Shown piece after piece: positions 39,817 through 52,318 of a stretch of 64,000 nt of DNA (the first letter of the stretch is position 1; every line of letters starts with the position of its first letter). Source of the stretch: Tetrahymena thermophila SB210 (lineage: Eukaryota > Ciliophora > Oligohymenophorea > Hymenostomatida > Tetrahymenidae); assembly GCF_000189635.1 (NCBI RefSeq), contig NW_002476554.1, positions 61,841 through 125,840 on the forward strand, given 5' to 3'. Both the position numbers and the translations under genes were made by a program. The notes beneath the pieces are model-generated. The model was not told the DNA's origin, did no database searches, and saw nothing but the letters and a program-made list of their open reading frames with translations.

Positions 39817-41933
39817 CAGTCAAAATATTCAAGATGAATAATTTAAATAAATAGCTGGTGCTTTAGAATAGTGTTAGAATATCTCAAGTCTATTTTTAAA
39901 TTTAAAGTATTTTATATCTTAATTTATATTTACTTTTAAATTATTTCTAATATTACTTTGACAAAGGCTATTTTAATTTTATTTTATTTACAAATAAGAG
40001 ATAATAATTTTGAATTAGAAGGTGTTAAATATATTGTTACATCTTTAGAAAAATGTCATCAAATTAGTAGTTTAAAACTAATTCTAGAGTAATTTATTAA
40101 TTAATATTTTTGTTTTTTGATTTTCTTACATTTTATCTTTTTATTACATTTTTATTAAATTTCTCTTTATTTATTTTTATAATATTTGTATTTTAGTTAG
40201 AAATTAATTTACAATATTTTATATTTTATTATTAATTAGAAATAACAGTTTAAATTTAGAATAAATTAAATTCATAGCATAATCATTATAAAAATTTTAG
40301 AATCTCACTGAGTTAACTCTTAATCTTGAGTAATTATATTTTAAAATTTAATATCATTTTATTTACTTTTATATTTTATATTTTTCTATATTTAAATTAA
40401 TTTAATTTATTTTTTTTGTTAGTTCAAATAATTTAAATAATGAAGCAGCAAAATATCTAGCACAACAATTATAAAATTCTTAAAATCTTACATGTTTAGA
40501 TTTAAGCCTTGAGTAATTTATTCTTGAATATTATTATTTTTTAAAACAATATTTTAATGTAATTAAAAAATTTAAATTAATTAATTTGATGTTGTTTTCT
40601 AGTAATAATAACATTGGGTATCAAGGAGCAAAACTAATTGCACATTCTCTAAAAAATAATTAGAAAATCACTAATTTAGTTCTAGGTTTTTAGTAATTTA
40701 TTTTTAAAATTTTATATTGCAATTAATACTATTATATAATTTATTTGATAGTATTAAATTTATTTTAATTTTTTTCAAAGATTATAAAATTTATTTTCAT
40801 AGCTTATGAACTATTTGATAATTAAAAATATAATCCTTGTTTTATATAGTTCATAATTTTTAATAGAAAAAGAATTAATTCATACTTTTTTATATACATC
40901 CAAACTTTTCTTTAATTTTTTTAAAAAATATAAATAAATAAGAAAGAGAAATTAATTCAATTATTAATTATTATTTTTATGGTAATAGGGAAAATAATTT
41001 ACGAGATAAAGGAGCTAAAGCAATTGTATAGTCTTTAGAGAGTTGTTAGAATATTAATAAATTAGTGCTATTTCTTGGGTAATTTATTGATTAATTAATT
41101 AGTGATATTTCTATGTTTTAGAATTATTTACTTTTTCTTTATTTAATAAAAAAATATAAATTTTATTCATAGTACATTTAATCTGAATATTATTTATTTA
41201 TTTATAAGAAACAATAATATTCAGTTAGAAGGAATCAAATAAATTTCAGAATCTTTAAAAAAATATAAGAATATTACTGATTTATTTCTTTCGCTTTGGT
41301 AATTTATTTTTGGTATTTTCTAATTTTTTTATTATTTATTTTATTAAATTATTATTTTTATAAACTTTAATTTTAATTTGTTTTTTAATTAATATTTATT
41401 AGTTACAATGTGATTAAACCAGAGGGAATTATGTTAATTGTTTTAGCTTTGCAAAAGTGCCAGAAAATTACAAATTTATATCTTTTTCTCAGGTAAAATT
41501 AAATTTATTTTATAGAGAATAATTTTTTTTTATTTAATAGAAATAAAATTAAAATTTTTCTATGTCATTCTCAATAAATTCATCTAAACTTTAATTATTT
41601 AATTTAATAGAGGTTGTAATATTAATCTAGATTTAGCTAAAATAATAGTTTCAGCTTTAGAAATGTGTTAGAATATCACTAATTTAGAACTTGATCTTTC
41701 GTATTTAATTTATTAATGAATTAATATAGTTATTTATTCAACAAATTTTTATTTAATTTATAAAATAATTTAACTCTTATTATTTTTATTTTAATTTATT
41801 TTCTTTTCTAATAATTAATTAATATTTATTAATTATTAGGGATAATAATTTAACTGATATGTAAAAGTAAAAAATTTAAGATTAATTGAAAAATTCTTTG
41901 AAGAATGCAAAAAAAATAATTGTTGAATTTTGA
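39817..41933 (+). CDS. LRR block A, C-terminal part of an LRR protein
   Basis: Nine exons of exactly 90 nt: 39817-39906, 39999-40088, 40423-40512, 40603-40692, 40989-41078, 41209-41298, 41403-41492, 41611-41700, each one LRR of 30 residues, followed by the terminal exon 41840-41933 that closes with TGA. All introns are phase 2. Repeats read like DNNFELEGVKYIVTSLEKC and NNIGYQGAKLIAHSLKNN, the ribonuclease-inhibitor type with a conserved Leu/Cys/Asn ladder. The terminal exon is Lys-rich (NDQLKNSLKNAKK-like) and differs from those of blocks B-D. Both exons and introns have diverged from each other, so this array is old. It is probably the continuation of the exon at 38187. The count of nine includes eight full 90-nt exons plus the last one. 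Confidence 0.75.
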
Positions 41934-43136
41934 AAGTAATTTTATGTTATAAATGTGAAATAAAATGTATGTTATGAATGAATTAATTAATTAATTTTGT
42001 GTTGTCATTTAAAATTAAAAAAAAAACATTTTAAAAATATTTTCAATTAAATAATTAATCATAGAGAAAAATAGTATTTATTCACTTTTTTAACAATATA
42101 ATAAGCTATTATTAAAAAGATATCTATGATTTTTTAATATTTAAATCAATATGTAGTACCTGATGAGATTAAAGTGAAGAGTTTAAAAACTTTTTATATT
42201 AATAAAAATAAATTTAAAGTTTATTGATTAAAAATTAAATAATTTATTTTTCTAATTTGTTATTTTATTTAATCTATTGTCTCATTTATTTTTTTTCAAA
42301 AATACTGAATATCAATTTATGAAAATTTAGTTAATTATAAGTGTATAAAAAGAAAAAATAAATTATTTGAATTTATAAATTCACTATTAATAAGATATAT
42401 AGAAAAAAGTGAACTTGGACTCAGGATTTTTGGAAAAAATAAATCATCCCAAGTTAATTATTCACATTAATTAATTAATTACTAGAATTTTTTCAAATAT
42501 GACGAACTGTGCATCTCTAATTCCTTCTATATATATTTTTAATTATATGTTTTAAATACAAATATTAAGATTAAATAATTAATGTTAAATTAATTTTTCT
42601 GTGATATCTCTTCATATAACCAAATTTATAAATTAATATTTGATAATTAATTATTAAATTTTACTTGTTCTTTTTATCCATTTATAATTAATTAAAATCC
42701 TTAATTTGCAATTCAACATTATTGAAAAAAAAAAATGATATAATAGATTAAAGAATATAACAAATTAGAAGAAGTAATTATTTATTTTTTATTAATATCA
42801 TTTAAATTTATATTTATTAATAAAAAAAGTTTATAAACTCTTCACTTTTATCTCATTAGGTTCTCGATATTAATCTAAAGTATATTTAATTAATTATATT
42901 ATTCTTATTATTTATTAATATTTTTTAAATACTTTCAATTTTTTTAAATAAATAATTTTTATTATAGAAATTATCATGCATTTTTACTTATTGATTTTAT
43001 TAAAACGATATCTTTTTTTTCATTCTTTGTTAGTTTTACTAATTATTAATTAATCCATATTATTTTATTATTTTTCTTCATTTTTTCCTTCTAATTAACT
43101 CTTTAATGATATATTTTTTCTTCAATATTTAAAAAG
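41934..43136. other. spacer between LRR blocks A and B with inverted repeat
   Basis: Dominated by the long imperfect inverted repeat at 42141-42890. From about 43020 to 43136 it matches the last part of the introns of block B, so the duplicated exon-intron unit extends left of the first recognisable exon. No start codon exon for block B was found. Confidence 0.55.
42141..42890. repeat. long imperfect inverted repeat (arms about 180 bp)
   Basis: The left arm (about 42141-42320) and the right arm (about 42710-42890) are reverse complements with mismatches; for example AAAGTGAAGAGTTTAAAAAC on the left pairs with its complement near 42825-42850. The right arm recurs upstream of block C (47222-47390) and of block D (53041-53195) without a matching left arm. 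In one frame of the left arm there is a short open stretch ending KSLKTFYINKNKFKVY and TGA. It could be a miniature transposon-like element or a fragment of a duplicated gene. Confidence 0.6.
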
Positions 43137-46100
43137 TTACAATTAAATTGGTGATGAAGGTGCATCAGGCTTAAGTTCTGCTTTAGCAAATTGCATTAAT
43201 CTCTCAAATTTGACACTTTACCTTGGGTAAAAATAATTTATTTGTTTTGGATTGTGATATTTTAAACTATGAAAATGAATAGAAAACAAAAAATCTCTTT
43301 TTTTTTTCTTTTTATTGTGCTTATTTTTTTTTGTTCTTTCTTTGTTAATTTAGCGCATCATTTTATTTTCAACTTTTGCTTTTATTATAAATTAATCTTA
43401 TTATTTCATATTTTTTCTTCATTTTTTCCTTCTAAATAACTATTTAATGATATATTTTTTCTTCAATATTTAAAAAGTGAAAATTAAATTGGTGCAATAG
43501 GTGCATCAGGCTTAAGTTATGCCTTAGCAAATTGCATTAATCTCTCAAATTTGACACTTGACCTTCGGTAAAAACTGTTTATTTGTTTTGTATTGTGATA
43601 TTTTAAATGAAAAAACAAAAAAGCTCTTTTTTCTTTTTCTTTTTATTGTGCTTGCTTGCTTTTTTTTGTTCTTTCTTTGTTAAGTTAACTCATCATTTTA
43701 TTTTCAATTTTTGCTTTTATTATTAATTTCATTTTTTCCTTCTAATTAACTATTTAATTAAATATTTTTTCTTCAATATTTAAAAAGTTTTAATTAAATT
43801 GGTGTAATGGGTGCATCAGGCTTAGGTTCTGCTTTAGCAAATTGCATTAATCTCTCAAATTTGACACTTTACCTTGGGTAAAAATAGTTTATTTGTTTTT
43901 GATTGTGATATTTTAAACTATAAAAATGAATAAAAAAGCTCTTTTTTATTTTTGTTTTTATTATGCTTACTTTTTTTTGTTCTTTCTTTGTTAATTTAAC
44001 TCATCATTTTATTTTCAACTTTTGCTTTTATTATTAATCTTATTTATTATTTCATATTTTTTCTTCATTTTTTCCTTCTAATTAACTATTTATTGATACA
44101 TTTTTTCTTCAATATTTAAAAAGTTACAATTAAATTGGTGATCAAGGTGCATCAGGCTTAGGTTCTGCTTTAGCAAATTGCATTAATCTCTCAAAATTGG
44201 CGCTTTTTCTTACGTAAAAACAGTTTTTTTTTTTTTGGATAGCGATATATTTTTAATTATAAAAACTAATTAAAAACAATAAAGCTCTTTTTTCTTTTTC
44301 TCTTTATTGTGCTTGCTTTTTTTTTGTTCTTTCTTAATTAATTTAACTCATCATTTTATTTTCAACTTTTGTTTTTATTATTAATCTTATTATTTCATAT
44401 TTTTTCTTCATTTTTCCTTCTAAATGGCTATTTAATTTTATATTTTTTGTTCAATATTTAAAAAGTTTTAATTAAATTGGTGATGAAGGTGCATCAGGCT
44501 TAAGTTCTGCTTTAGCAAATTGCATTAATCTCTCAAATTTGACACTTTACCTTGGGTAAAAAAAGTTTATTAGTTTTTGATTGTGATATTTTTAATTATA
44601 AAAACTAATTAAAAACAATAAAACTCTTTTTTCTTTTTCTTTTTATTGCGCTTGCTTTTCTTTTTTGTTCTTTCTTTATTAATTTAACTCATCATTTTTA
44701 TTTTCAACTTTTGTTTTTATTATTAATTAATATTAATATTTCATATTTTTTCATCATTTTTTCCTTCTAATAAACTATTTTATTATATATTTTTTGTTCA
44801 ATATTTAATAAGTGGAAATTAAATTAGTGATGAAAGTGCATCAGGCTTAGGTTCTGCTTTAGCAAATTGCATTAATCTCTCAAATTTGATACTTGATCTT
44901 ACGTAAAAATAGTTTATTTGTTTTTGATTGAGATATTTTTAATTATAAAAACTAATTAAAAACAAAAAAGCTCTTTTTTCTTTTTCTTTTTATTGAGCTT
45001 GCTTTTTTTTGTTCTTTCTTTGTTAATTTAACTCATTATTTTATTTTTAACTTTTACTTTTATTATTAATTAATTAATCTTATTATTTCATATTTTTTTT
45101 TCATTTTTTCCTTCTAATTAACTATTTAATGACATATTTTATTATTTTTTCTTCAATATTTAAAAAGTTACAATTAAATTGGTGATCAAGGTGCTTCAGG
45201 CTTAGTTTCTGCTTTAGCAAATTGTATTAATCTCTCAAATTTAACACTTGACATTCGGTAAAAATAGCTTATTTGTTTTGGATTGTGATATTTTAAACTA
45301 TAAAAATTAATAAAAAACAAAAAAGCTCTTTTATATTTTTCTTTTTATTGTGCTTGCTTTTTTTTTTTGTTCTTTCTATTATTTCATATTTTATCTTCAT
45401 TTTTTCCTTCTAATTAAATATTTAATGATATATTTTTTCTTCAATATTTAAAAAGTGAAAATTAAATTGGTGACGAAGGTGCATCAGGCTTAGGTTCTGC
45501 TTTAGCAAATTGCATTAATCTCTCAAATTTGACGCTTGACCTTCAGTAAAAACAGTTTATTTGTTTTAGATTGTGATATTTTTAATTGTAAATAAAAACT
45601 AATTAAAAACAATAAAGCTCTTTTTTCTTTTTCTTATTATTGTGCTTGCTTTTTTTTTGTTCTTTCTTTGTTAATTTAGCTCATCATTTTATATTCAACT
45701 TTTGCTTTTATTATTAATTAATTAATCTTATTTATTATTTCATATTTTTTCTTCATTTTTTCCTTCTAATTAACTATTTAATGATATATTTTTTCTTCAA
45801 TATTTAAAAAGTAGGAATAAAATTGGTGATAAAGGTGCATCAGACTTAGGTTCTGCTTTAGCAAATTGCATTCATCTCTCAAATTTGGCACTTTACCTTG
45901 GGTAAAATCAGTTTATTTGTTTTGGATTGTGATATTTTAAACTATAAAAATGAATATAAAACAAAATAGCTAATTGAATTTATTTGATTTATTTTTTATC
46001 TTTTTTATTCCACAAATGTATATTATTTATAAATTTAAGAAATAATTTATAATTTAAAAGTTTATTCTATTTTGATATTTATTTAAAATTTACATTAATT

Positions 46101-46205
46101 TATTATAAAATTTTTAGCTCAGAGAATGTAACATAAGAATTCAAAGTAATAAGCAAGTGCGTTAAATCAAAAAGATTAGTTGTCTTTGAAATATAATTCT
46201 TATGA
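43137..46205 (+). CDS. LRR block B, homogeneous exon-per-repeat array
   Basis: Nine LRR exons of exactly 90 nt: 43137-43226, 43478-43567, 43788-43877, 44124-44213, 44466-44555, 44813-44902, 45168-45257, 45456-45545, 45812-45901. The terminal exon 46118-46205 ends at TGA 46203. The repeat consensus is NQIGDEGASGLGSALANC followed by INLSNLTLDL. All junctions are phase 2 and all donors are GTAAAA. The introns, about 200-265 nt, are themselves near copies of each other, ending TTCAATATTTAAAAAG. The array therefore grew by duplication of an exon-plus-intron unit of about 290-355 bp. The terminal exon encodes SKCVKSKRLVVFEIQFL, also found in block C. No first exon with ATG was recognised, so the gene model is incomplete at its 5' end; it may be a relic. 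Confidence 0.7.
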
Positions 46206-46681
46206 TAAGTAAGTGGCGAAAAAAGGATGAATAAATATTAAATGTTTGAATAATGTTTTATATTTTATTTTTTAATATTTTGAAAAAGTTTTTTTAACCT
46301 AAAATAAAAATAGATATATAGATAGATTTTATTATTGATTTTATATATATAAATATGATCATATTTTTGGAAGTAAATAAATTATTTATAAAATATAAAA
46401 AATTTAAAAATTAAATTTAGTTCAATTAATTAATTCCTCAAAGCAAACAAACCCTCTGTATCTCCAAAAACGATCAAATAATTTGAAAATTTTAGTGTTA
46501 TATTATATCTTATTAAATTAATTATTTAAATACCAAGCTTTTATATGCATTATATTTTAATCTTAAATATTATCCATCTATCAATCATATTCATAAGGTA
46601 GTTGCTGTTAGGATTTTTCTTATATCACCAAATATTTATGATTTTTATGTTTTGTATTTTTTTAGGATTAATCGTAATAAA

Positions 46682-47131
46682 ATGTATTAACGTCAAAAAT
46701 CCTAATAACATATAATAAGAAATTATAATAACTTGAAGAAAATTCCTTCAATTTTCAATAAATTAAAATTTTTTGATAATCCAAATATTTAGATTTATAA
46801 ATGTTATAAAAAATTTTTAAACTCATAAAAAACAGGGTAAACTATTAGAAAATGGTTATTTAAAAATAATATCGAGGATATGAGCATATTAATAGATTAC
46901 CTATCTTCACTCTCTGAATTTTATTATAATTATTCCCATCATTACTTGAATAAAAGATAAAAATCTACTATTTAACATTATTTTTATTAAATTTAAGGAC
47001 ATTAATTAATTACTAGAATTTTTTCAAATATGACTAACTGCCCATCTCTAATACCTACTATATTTTTAAGTAAATGTTTTAAATAATAATATTAAGATTT
47101 AATAATCAATATTAATTTTATTTTTTTGTGA
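46682..47131 (+). CDS. unrecognised open frame, possible first exon of LRR block C
   Basis: An ATG opens 149 codons ending at TGA 47129. The start, MYQRQKSQQHIIRNYNNLKK, is Lys/Asn-rich; later parts include TIRKWLFKNNIEDMS. A potential phase-2 donor GG|GTAAAC lies at about 46836, the phase needed to join an LRR exon. The distal third overlaps sequence repeated upstream of block B, so it is not all unique coding DNA. No family is recognised; it could be chance. Confidence 0.25.
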
Positions 47132-47221
47132 TATCTCTTCATAAAAGCAAATTTATAAATTAATATTTGATAATTACTATATTTATTAATTAATTAAATT
47201 CAATAAATTGCTACTCAATAT

Positions 47222-47390
47222 TTTTGAAAAAAAAAATAAATAATGTAATAGATTAAATAATACAAAGAATTAAAAGAAGTAATTATTTATTTTTTTATTA
47301 ATATCCTTTAAATTTTTTTTATTAATAAAAAAGTTTTTAAACTCTTCACTTTAATCTCATTAGGTTCTCCATATTGATCTAAAGTATATT
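47222..47390. repeat. copy of inverted-repeat arm (upstream of block C)
   Basis: Close match to the right arm at 42721-42887, in the same orientation and at a similar distance from the following LRR block. On the minus strand a frame reads DQYGEPNEIKVKSLKTFLL. No partner left arm was found nearby. Confidence 0.65.
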
Positions 47391-47836
47391 TAAATAAAAA
47401 TATTAAAAAATTTTTTATTTTAACTTTAAATTTATTTAAAAAAATAATTTTTATAATAGAAATTCTCATCACTATTCATTTATTTCTATTAATACAAAAA
47501 TGTTCGCTATTTCACTTTAATTTTAATTTCAAATTTGAATTATTTATTATTTATTTTTTATTATTTGATATTTTTTCTTCATTTTTTGCTATTAGCACTT
47601 ATACTTAATAAAAACAATTTTTTTATTTTGGATTGTAATATTTTTAATTATAAAAATTAATTTAAAATATTAAAGCTCTTTTAATTTATTTGATTTCTTT
47701 TTCTTTTTATTGTGCTTGCTTAATTTTTTCTTTATTTATTAGTTTAACTAATTATTAATTAAATTAATCTTATTTTTTCATTTTTTCCTTCTAAATAACA
47801 AATTAATTTTTTATTTTTTCTTCAATATTTAAAAAG

Positions 47837-50382
47837 TACAAATTAAATTGGTGCAACAGGTGCATCAGGCTTAGGTTCTGCTTTATCAAAGTGCATTAAT
47901 CTTTCAAATTTGACACTTGATCTTTAGTAAAAGCAGTTTATTTATTTTTGATTGTGATATTTTTAATTGTTAAACAAATTTAACAATAAAGCTCTATTTT
48001 CTTTTTCTTTTTATTATGCTTGCTAGCTTATATTTCTTCTTTCTTTGTTAATTTAGCTCATCATTTTATTTAATTATTTTTAAATTTTGCTTTTATTTTT
48101 CATTAGTCTTATTATTTCATATTTTTTCTTCATTTTTTCCTTCTAAATAACTAATTAATTAATTATTTATTTTTTCTTCAATATTTAAAAAGTAACAATT
48201 AAATTGGTGAAGAAGGTACATCAGACTTAGGTTCTGCTTTAGCAAAGTGCATTAATCTTTCAAATTTGACACTTAATCTATAGTAAAAACAGTTTATTTA
48301 TTCTTGATTGTGATATTTTTAATTGTAAAACTAATTTAACAATAAAGCTCTATTTTCTTTTTTTTTTATTATGCTTGCTAGCTTATATTTCTTCTTTCTT
48401 TGTTAATTTAGCTCATCATTTTATTTAATTATTTTTAACTTTTGCTTTTATTTTTCATTAGTCTTATTATTTCATATTTTTTCTTCATTTTTTCCTTCTT
48501 AATTACTAATTAATTAATTGTTTATTTTTTCTTCAATATTTAAAAAGTTTGAATTAAATTGGTGATGAAGGTACATCAGGCTTAGGTTCTGCTTTAGCAA
48601 AGTGCATTAATCTTTCAAATTTGACACTTTCGCTTGGGTAAAAACAGTTTATTTATTTTAAATTGTGATATTTATAATTATAAAACGAATTTAAAATAAT
48701 AAAACTCTATTTTCATTTTCTTTTTATTATGCTTGCTAGATTTTATTTCTTCTTTCTTTATAAATTTAGCTCATCATTTTATTTATTTATTTTTAACTTT
48801 TGCTTTTATTTTTCATTAGTCTTATTATTTCATATTTTTTCTTCATTTTTTCCTTCTAAATAACTAATTAATTAATTATTTATTTTTTCTTCAATATTTA
48901 AAAAGTAGAAATTAAATTGGTGCAACAGGTGCATCAGGCTTATGTTCTGCTTTAGCAAAGTGCATTAATCTCTCAAATTTGACACTTTTGCTTGGGTAAA
49001 AACAGTTTATTTATTTTAAATTGTGATATTTTTAATTATATGACAAATTTAAAACAATAAAGTTCTTTTTTCTTTATCTTTTTATTGTGCTTGCTTGTTT
49101 AGTTTTATTTCTTCTTTCTTTGTTAATTTAGCTCATCATTTTATTTATTTATTTTTAACTTTTGCTTTTATTTTTCATTAGTCTTATTATTTCATATTTT
49201 TTCTTCATTTTTTCCTTCTAAATAACAAATTAATTATTTATTTTTTCTTCAATATTTAAAAAGTGGAAATTAAATTGGTGCAACAGTTGCATCAGGCTTA
49301 GGTTCTGCTTTAACAAAGTGCATTAATATCTCAAATTTGACACTTGATCTTTAGTAAAAACAGTTTATTTATTTTAAATTGTGATATTTTTAATTATAAA
49401 ACGAATTTAAAATAATAAAGTTCTATTTTCTTTTTCTTTTTATTGTGCTTGCTTGCTTGGTTTTATTTCTTCTTTCTTTGTTAATTTAGCTCATCATTTT
49501 ATTTAATTATTTTTAACTTTTGCTTTTATTTTTCATTAGTCTTATTATTTCATATTTTTTCTTCTTTTTTTCCTTCTAAATAACAAATTAATTTTTTATT
49601 TTTTCTTCAATATTTAAAAAGTAACAATTAAATTGGTGATGATGGTGCATCAGGCTTAGGTTCTTCTTTAGCAAAGTGCATTAATCTCTCAAATTTGACA
49701 CTTGATCTTTAGTAAAAACAGTTTATTTATTTTGGATTGTGATATTTTTAATTATAAAACAAATTTAAAATAATAAAGCTCATTTTTCTTTTTCTTTTTA
49801 TTGTACTTGCTTGTTTGGTTTTATTTCTTCTTTCTTTGTTAATTTAGCTCATCATTTTATTTAATTATTTTTAACTTTTGCTTTTATTTTTCATTAGTCT
49901 TATTATTTCATATTTTTTCTTCATTTTTTCCTTCTAAATAACTAATTAATTATTTATTTATTTTTTCTTCAATATTTAAAAAGTGAAAATTAAATTGGTG
50001 CTACAGGTGCATCAGGCTTAGGTTCTTCTTTAGCAAAGTGCATTAATCTCTCAAATTTGATACTTGATCTTTAGTAAAAACAGTTTATTTATTTTGGATT
50101 GTGATATTTTTAATTACAAAAATTAATCTAAAACAATAAAGCTCTTTTAATTTATTTGATAGCTTTTTTATGATTTATTTTTTTAATTTTTTTATCTAGT
50201 AATATTATTTTATTTTTTAATTTAAATTTTTAATTTAAAAGTTTATTCTATTAAATGTTAATTCAAAATTTACACAAATTTATAATAAAAGATATAACTA
50301 TTTGAATGAATAATAAAAATTCAAAGTAGAAAGTAAGTGTCTTAAATCAAAAAGATTAGTCGTCTTTAAAATATAATTCTGA
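47837..50382 (+). CDS. LRR block C, homogeneous exon-per-repeat array
   Basis: Seven 90-nt LRR exons: 47837-47926, 48193-48282, 48548-48637, 48906-48995, 49264-49353, 49622-49711, 49984-50073. The terminal exon 50292-50382 ends at TGA 50380. The consensus is like block B but with KC in place of NC before INLSNLTLDL and often GATGASGLG. Introns are about 265-270 nt and nearly identical within the block, with a distinct motif set (for example TTTTTCATTAGTCTTATTA) that separates them from block B introns. The terminal exon encodes SKCLKSKRLVVFKIQF. Like B, the block opens directly with an LRR exon; an upstream decayed exon end at about 47590 suggests loss of 5' repeats. Confidence 0.7.
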
Positions 50383-51132
50383 TTGATGATAAACAAGTAG
50401 TGAAAAAAGATGAATAAATATTAAATGTTTGAATAATTGAATATTATATGTTTTATGATATAATATTTTGAAATAGTTTTATTAACCTTAATAAAAGATA
50501 GATTTAATGATTGTTTTTTATATTTTTATAATTCATATTTTTATAAGTTAATAAATAGCTTATAATATATAAAGAAAAAGGTGGTCTAGCGCCTAAGACC
50601 AAATTAACATTTATAATCATTTTACATAAAATCTCTAATTAGAATTTTTTTTCAAGATGTTTTAGCTACGAATTAGGTTGTTGTTCTATAATTCTATGTT
50701 TTAAATAAAAATTAAAATTATCTTATTTATAAATAAATTAATATTTTATCAATCTCTTTAGTTCTTTTATATACCTAAAAATAGTAAAGAAATCAAAAAA
50801 CAATAAATATAAACATAAACTAAAAATATACTTTTTTTCAAAGTAGATTAGATTAGATTTTTAAATATTATCTAATTAGATATTTATATACTTATTTTAT
50901 TTAAATTTTGAATATCTAAATGAAATAACTTATTTATTTATTACTTACCTACCATTATTTAAATTTTTCATTTCTAATAAGCTCAAAATTTAATTTGTTT
51001 ATCAATAATAGAACAAACAATTGCATAAATAATCAAATAAAAGAAATAAACAAAATAATTGATAGAAATGATCACTTTATATATAGCAATTATATCCTAA
51101 ATTATAATTAGTCAAGTTTTAACTTAGTAGAC
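50383..51132. other. intergenic, upstream half of the antigen segmental duplication
   Basis: The first part is the LRR 3' flank shared with blocks B and D. From about 50750 to 51132 it matches 36650-37054 upstream of the first antigen copy. No gene seen. Confidence 0.6.
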
Positions 51133-52318
51133 ATGTCCTTAAAACTCTTCTTTTTCTACTTAATACTAATAATGTATTTGCAACTAAAGTTATTTTAGTA
51201 GTTTGCCTTTTATATAATGCTAACAGTGCTAAACTAATTCTACTTCTTCATAACCATAATATGCATTTCAATTTAATATTTAAAGTTGTGATATTTGTTT
51301 ACCAAACTTTTATTACAATGAGAAAAATAGTTAAGCATACGTTAATATGAATTAAGTACCTACCTGTATTTAATGCCCACAAGGATCAGGAACTAATCAA
51401 GCAAATATAGATAATTTTTAAATTTCTAGTTGTAGTATTTGTTTACAAAACTATTATATGAAAAATCCTTCTACTGAATCTCCTACTCAAAATTCTGCAT
51501 AATGCATACCGTGCCCTAATGGAACTCTTAGTACTGGAGCTTAAACAGTTGATCAATCTGTATGCAACTCTTGTGCAATAAATTATTATATGGCCTAAAG
51601 CTCAATAGCTGCTTCATAAAATAATAATAATTAAGGAGTGGCTGCTTAATGTTTAGTTTGTCCATTAGGAAGTGGTAATTTAGAAGTTTCAAATGTGTAA
51701 GGTGATATTTCTCAGTGTTCTATATGCTTAGAAAACTACTTTATGGTATCTCCTGCAATTTAATCATCTAAAGGAATATAATCCTCCGCTGCATAATGCC
51801 TTCCTTGCCCTAGTAATTCTTATAACCCTAAAAATTCTTAATAAGGATATTGCACTTGCTATGATTAAAATGCAACTCCTTTATCATCTTAAGTCTAATC
51901 ATGCAACTGTAAAAATGGTTATTCTGGATATGTTGCTACTTCATAAAATGCTCCATCAGGTTGTTTTCCTTGTCCATAAGGCTTTTACTCCAATAGTTCT
52001 ACTTCTTATAAATGCATATTGTGTCCTTCTGGATCTTATATAAATAACGATTAAAGTAATTGTATTTGCAATGATAATAGCTTAGCAGTATATTTTGATC
52101 CTAGAAGCTAATCTTGTAAATGCTAGAAAGATTATTTTGGAAATCCATCATAAGCTACTTTAAATACTATTGGATCTTGTACTCCATGCCCTAAAAAATT
52201 AAAAATGAGCTAATTTTAAAATGAAATAATGAAATCTTAATGTATATTTTATACATTTTAAAATTTAGTTTCATTTAGCTTAATACTAGCTACTATACAA
52301 TTATGTATTCTACTTTGA
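51133..52318 (+). CDS. surface antigen (immobilisation-antigen-like), full-length copy
   Basis: Cys-rich surface protein of about 386 codons ending at TGA 52316. Body motifs repeat as CxxC pairs: QSCDICLPNFYYNE, CIQCPQGSG, SCSICLQNYYM, CIPCPNGTL, VCNSCAINYYM, CLVCPLGSG, SCNCKNGYSGY and CILCPSGSY. The C-terminus is hydrophobic (NLVSFSLILATIQLCILL) as in GPI-anchored i-antigens. The 5' end is problematic. The ATG frame MSLKLFFFYLILI is one base out of register with the body. A 25-nt GTATTT..TTTTAG intron (51174-51198) would restore it, giving the signal peptide ending ISLPFIQC. The intron used by the other copy has lost both GT and AG here. Alternatively this is a one-base frameshift that inactivates the signal peptide. 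Confidence 0.8.

Larger units (their letters stand above)
46206..47836. other. spacer between LRR blocks B and C
   Basis: It begins with a 3' flank shared with blocks C and D. Further right are an open frame at 46682-47131, a copy of the inverted-repeat arm at 47222-47390, and a decayed LRR exon end near 47590-47615 followed by intron-like sequence of the array. No clear first exon for block C. Confidence 0.5.

Noticed and set aside
43137-46205. CRISPR-like array (regular repeats with spacers)
   Set aside because: The repeats are 90-nt coding LRR exons and the spacers are near-identical introns with GT..AG borders in a eukaryotic genome.
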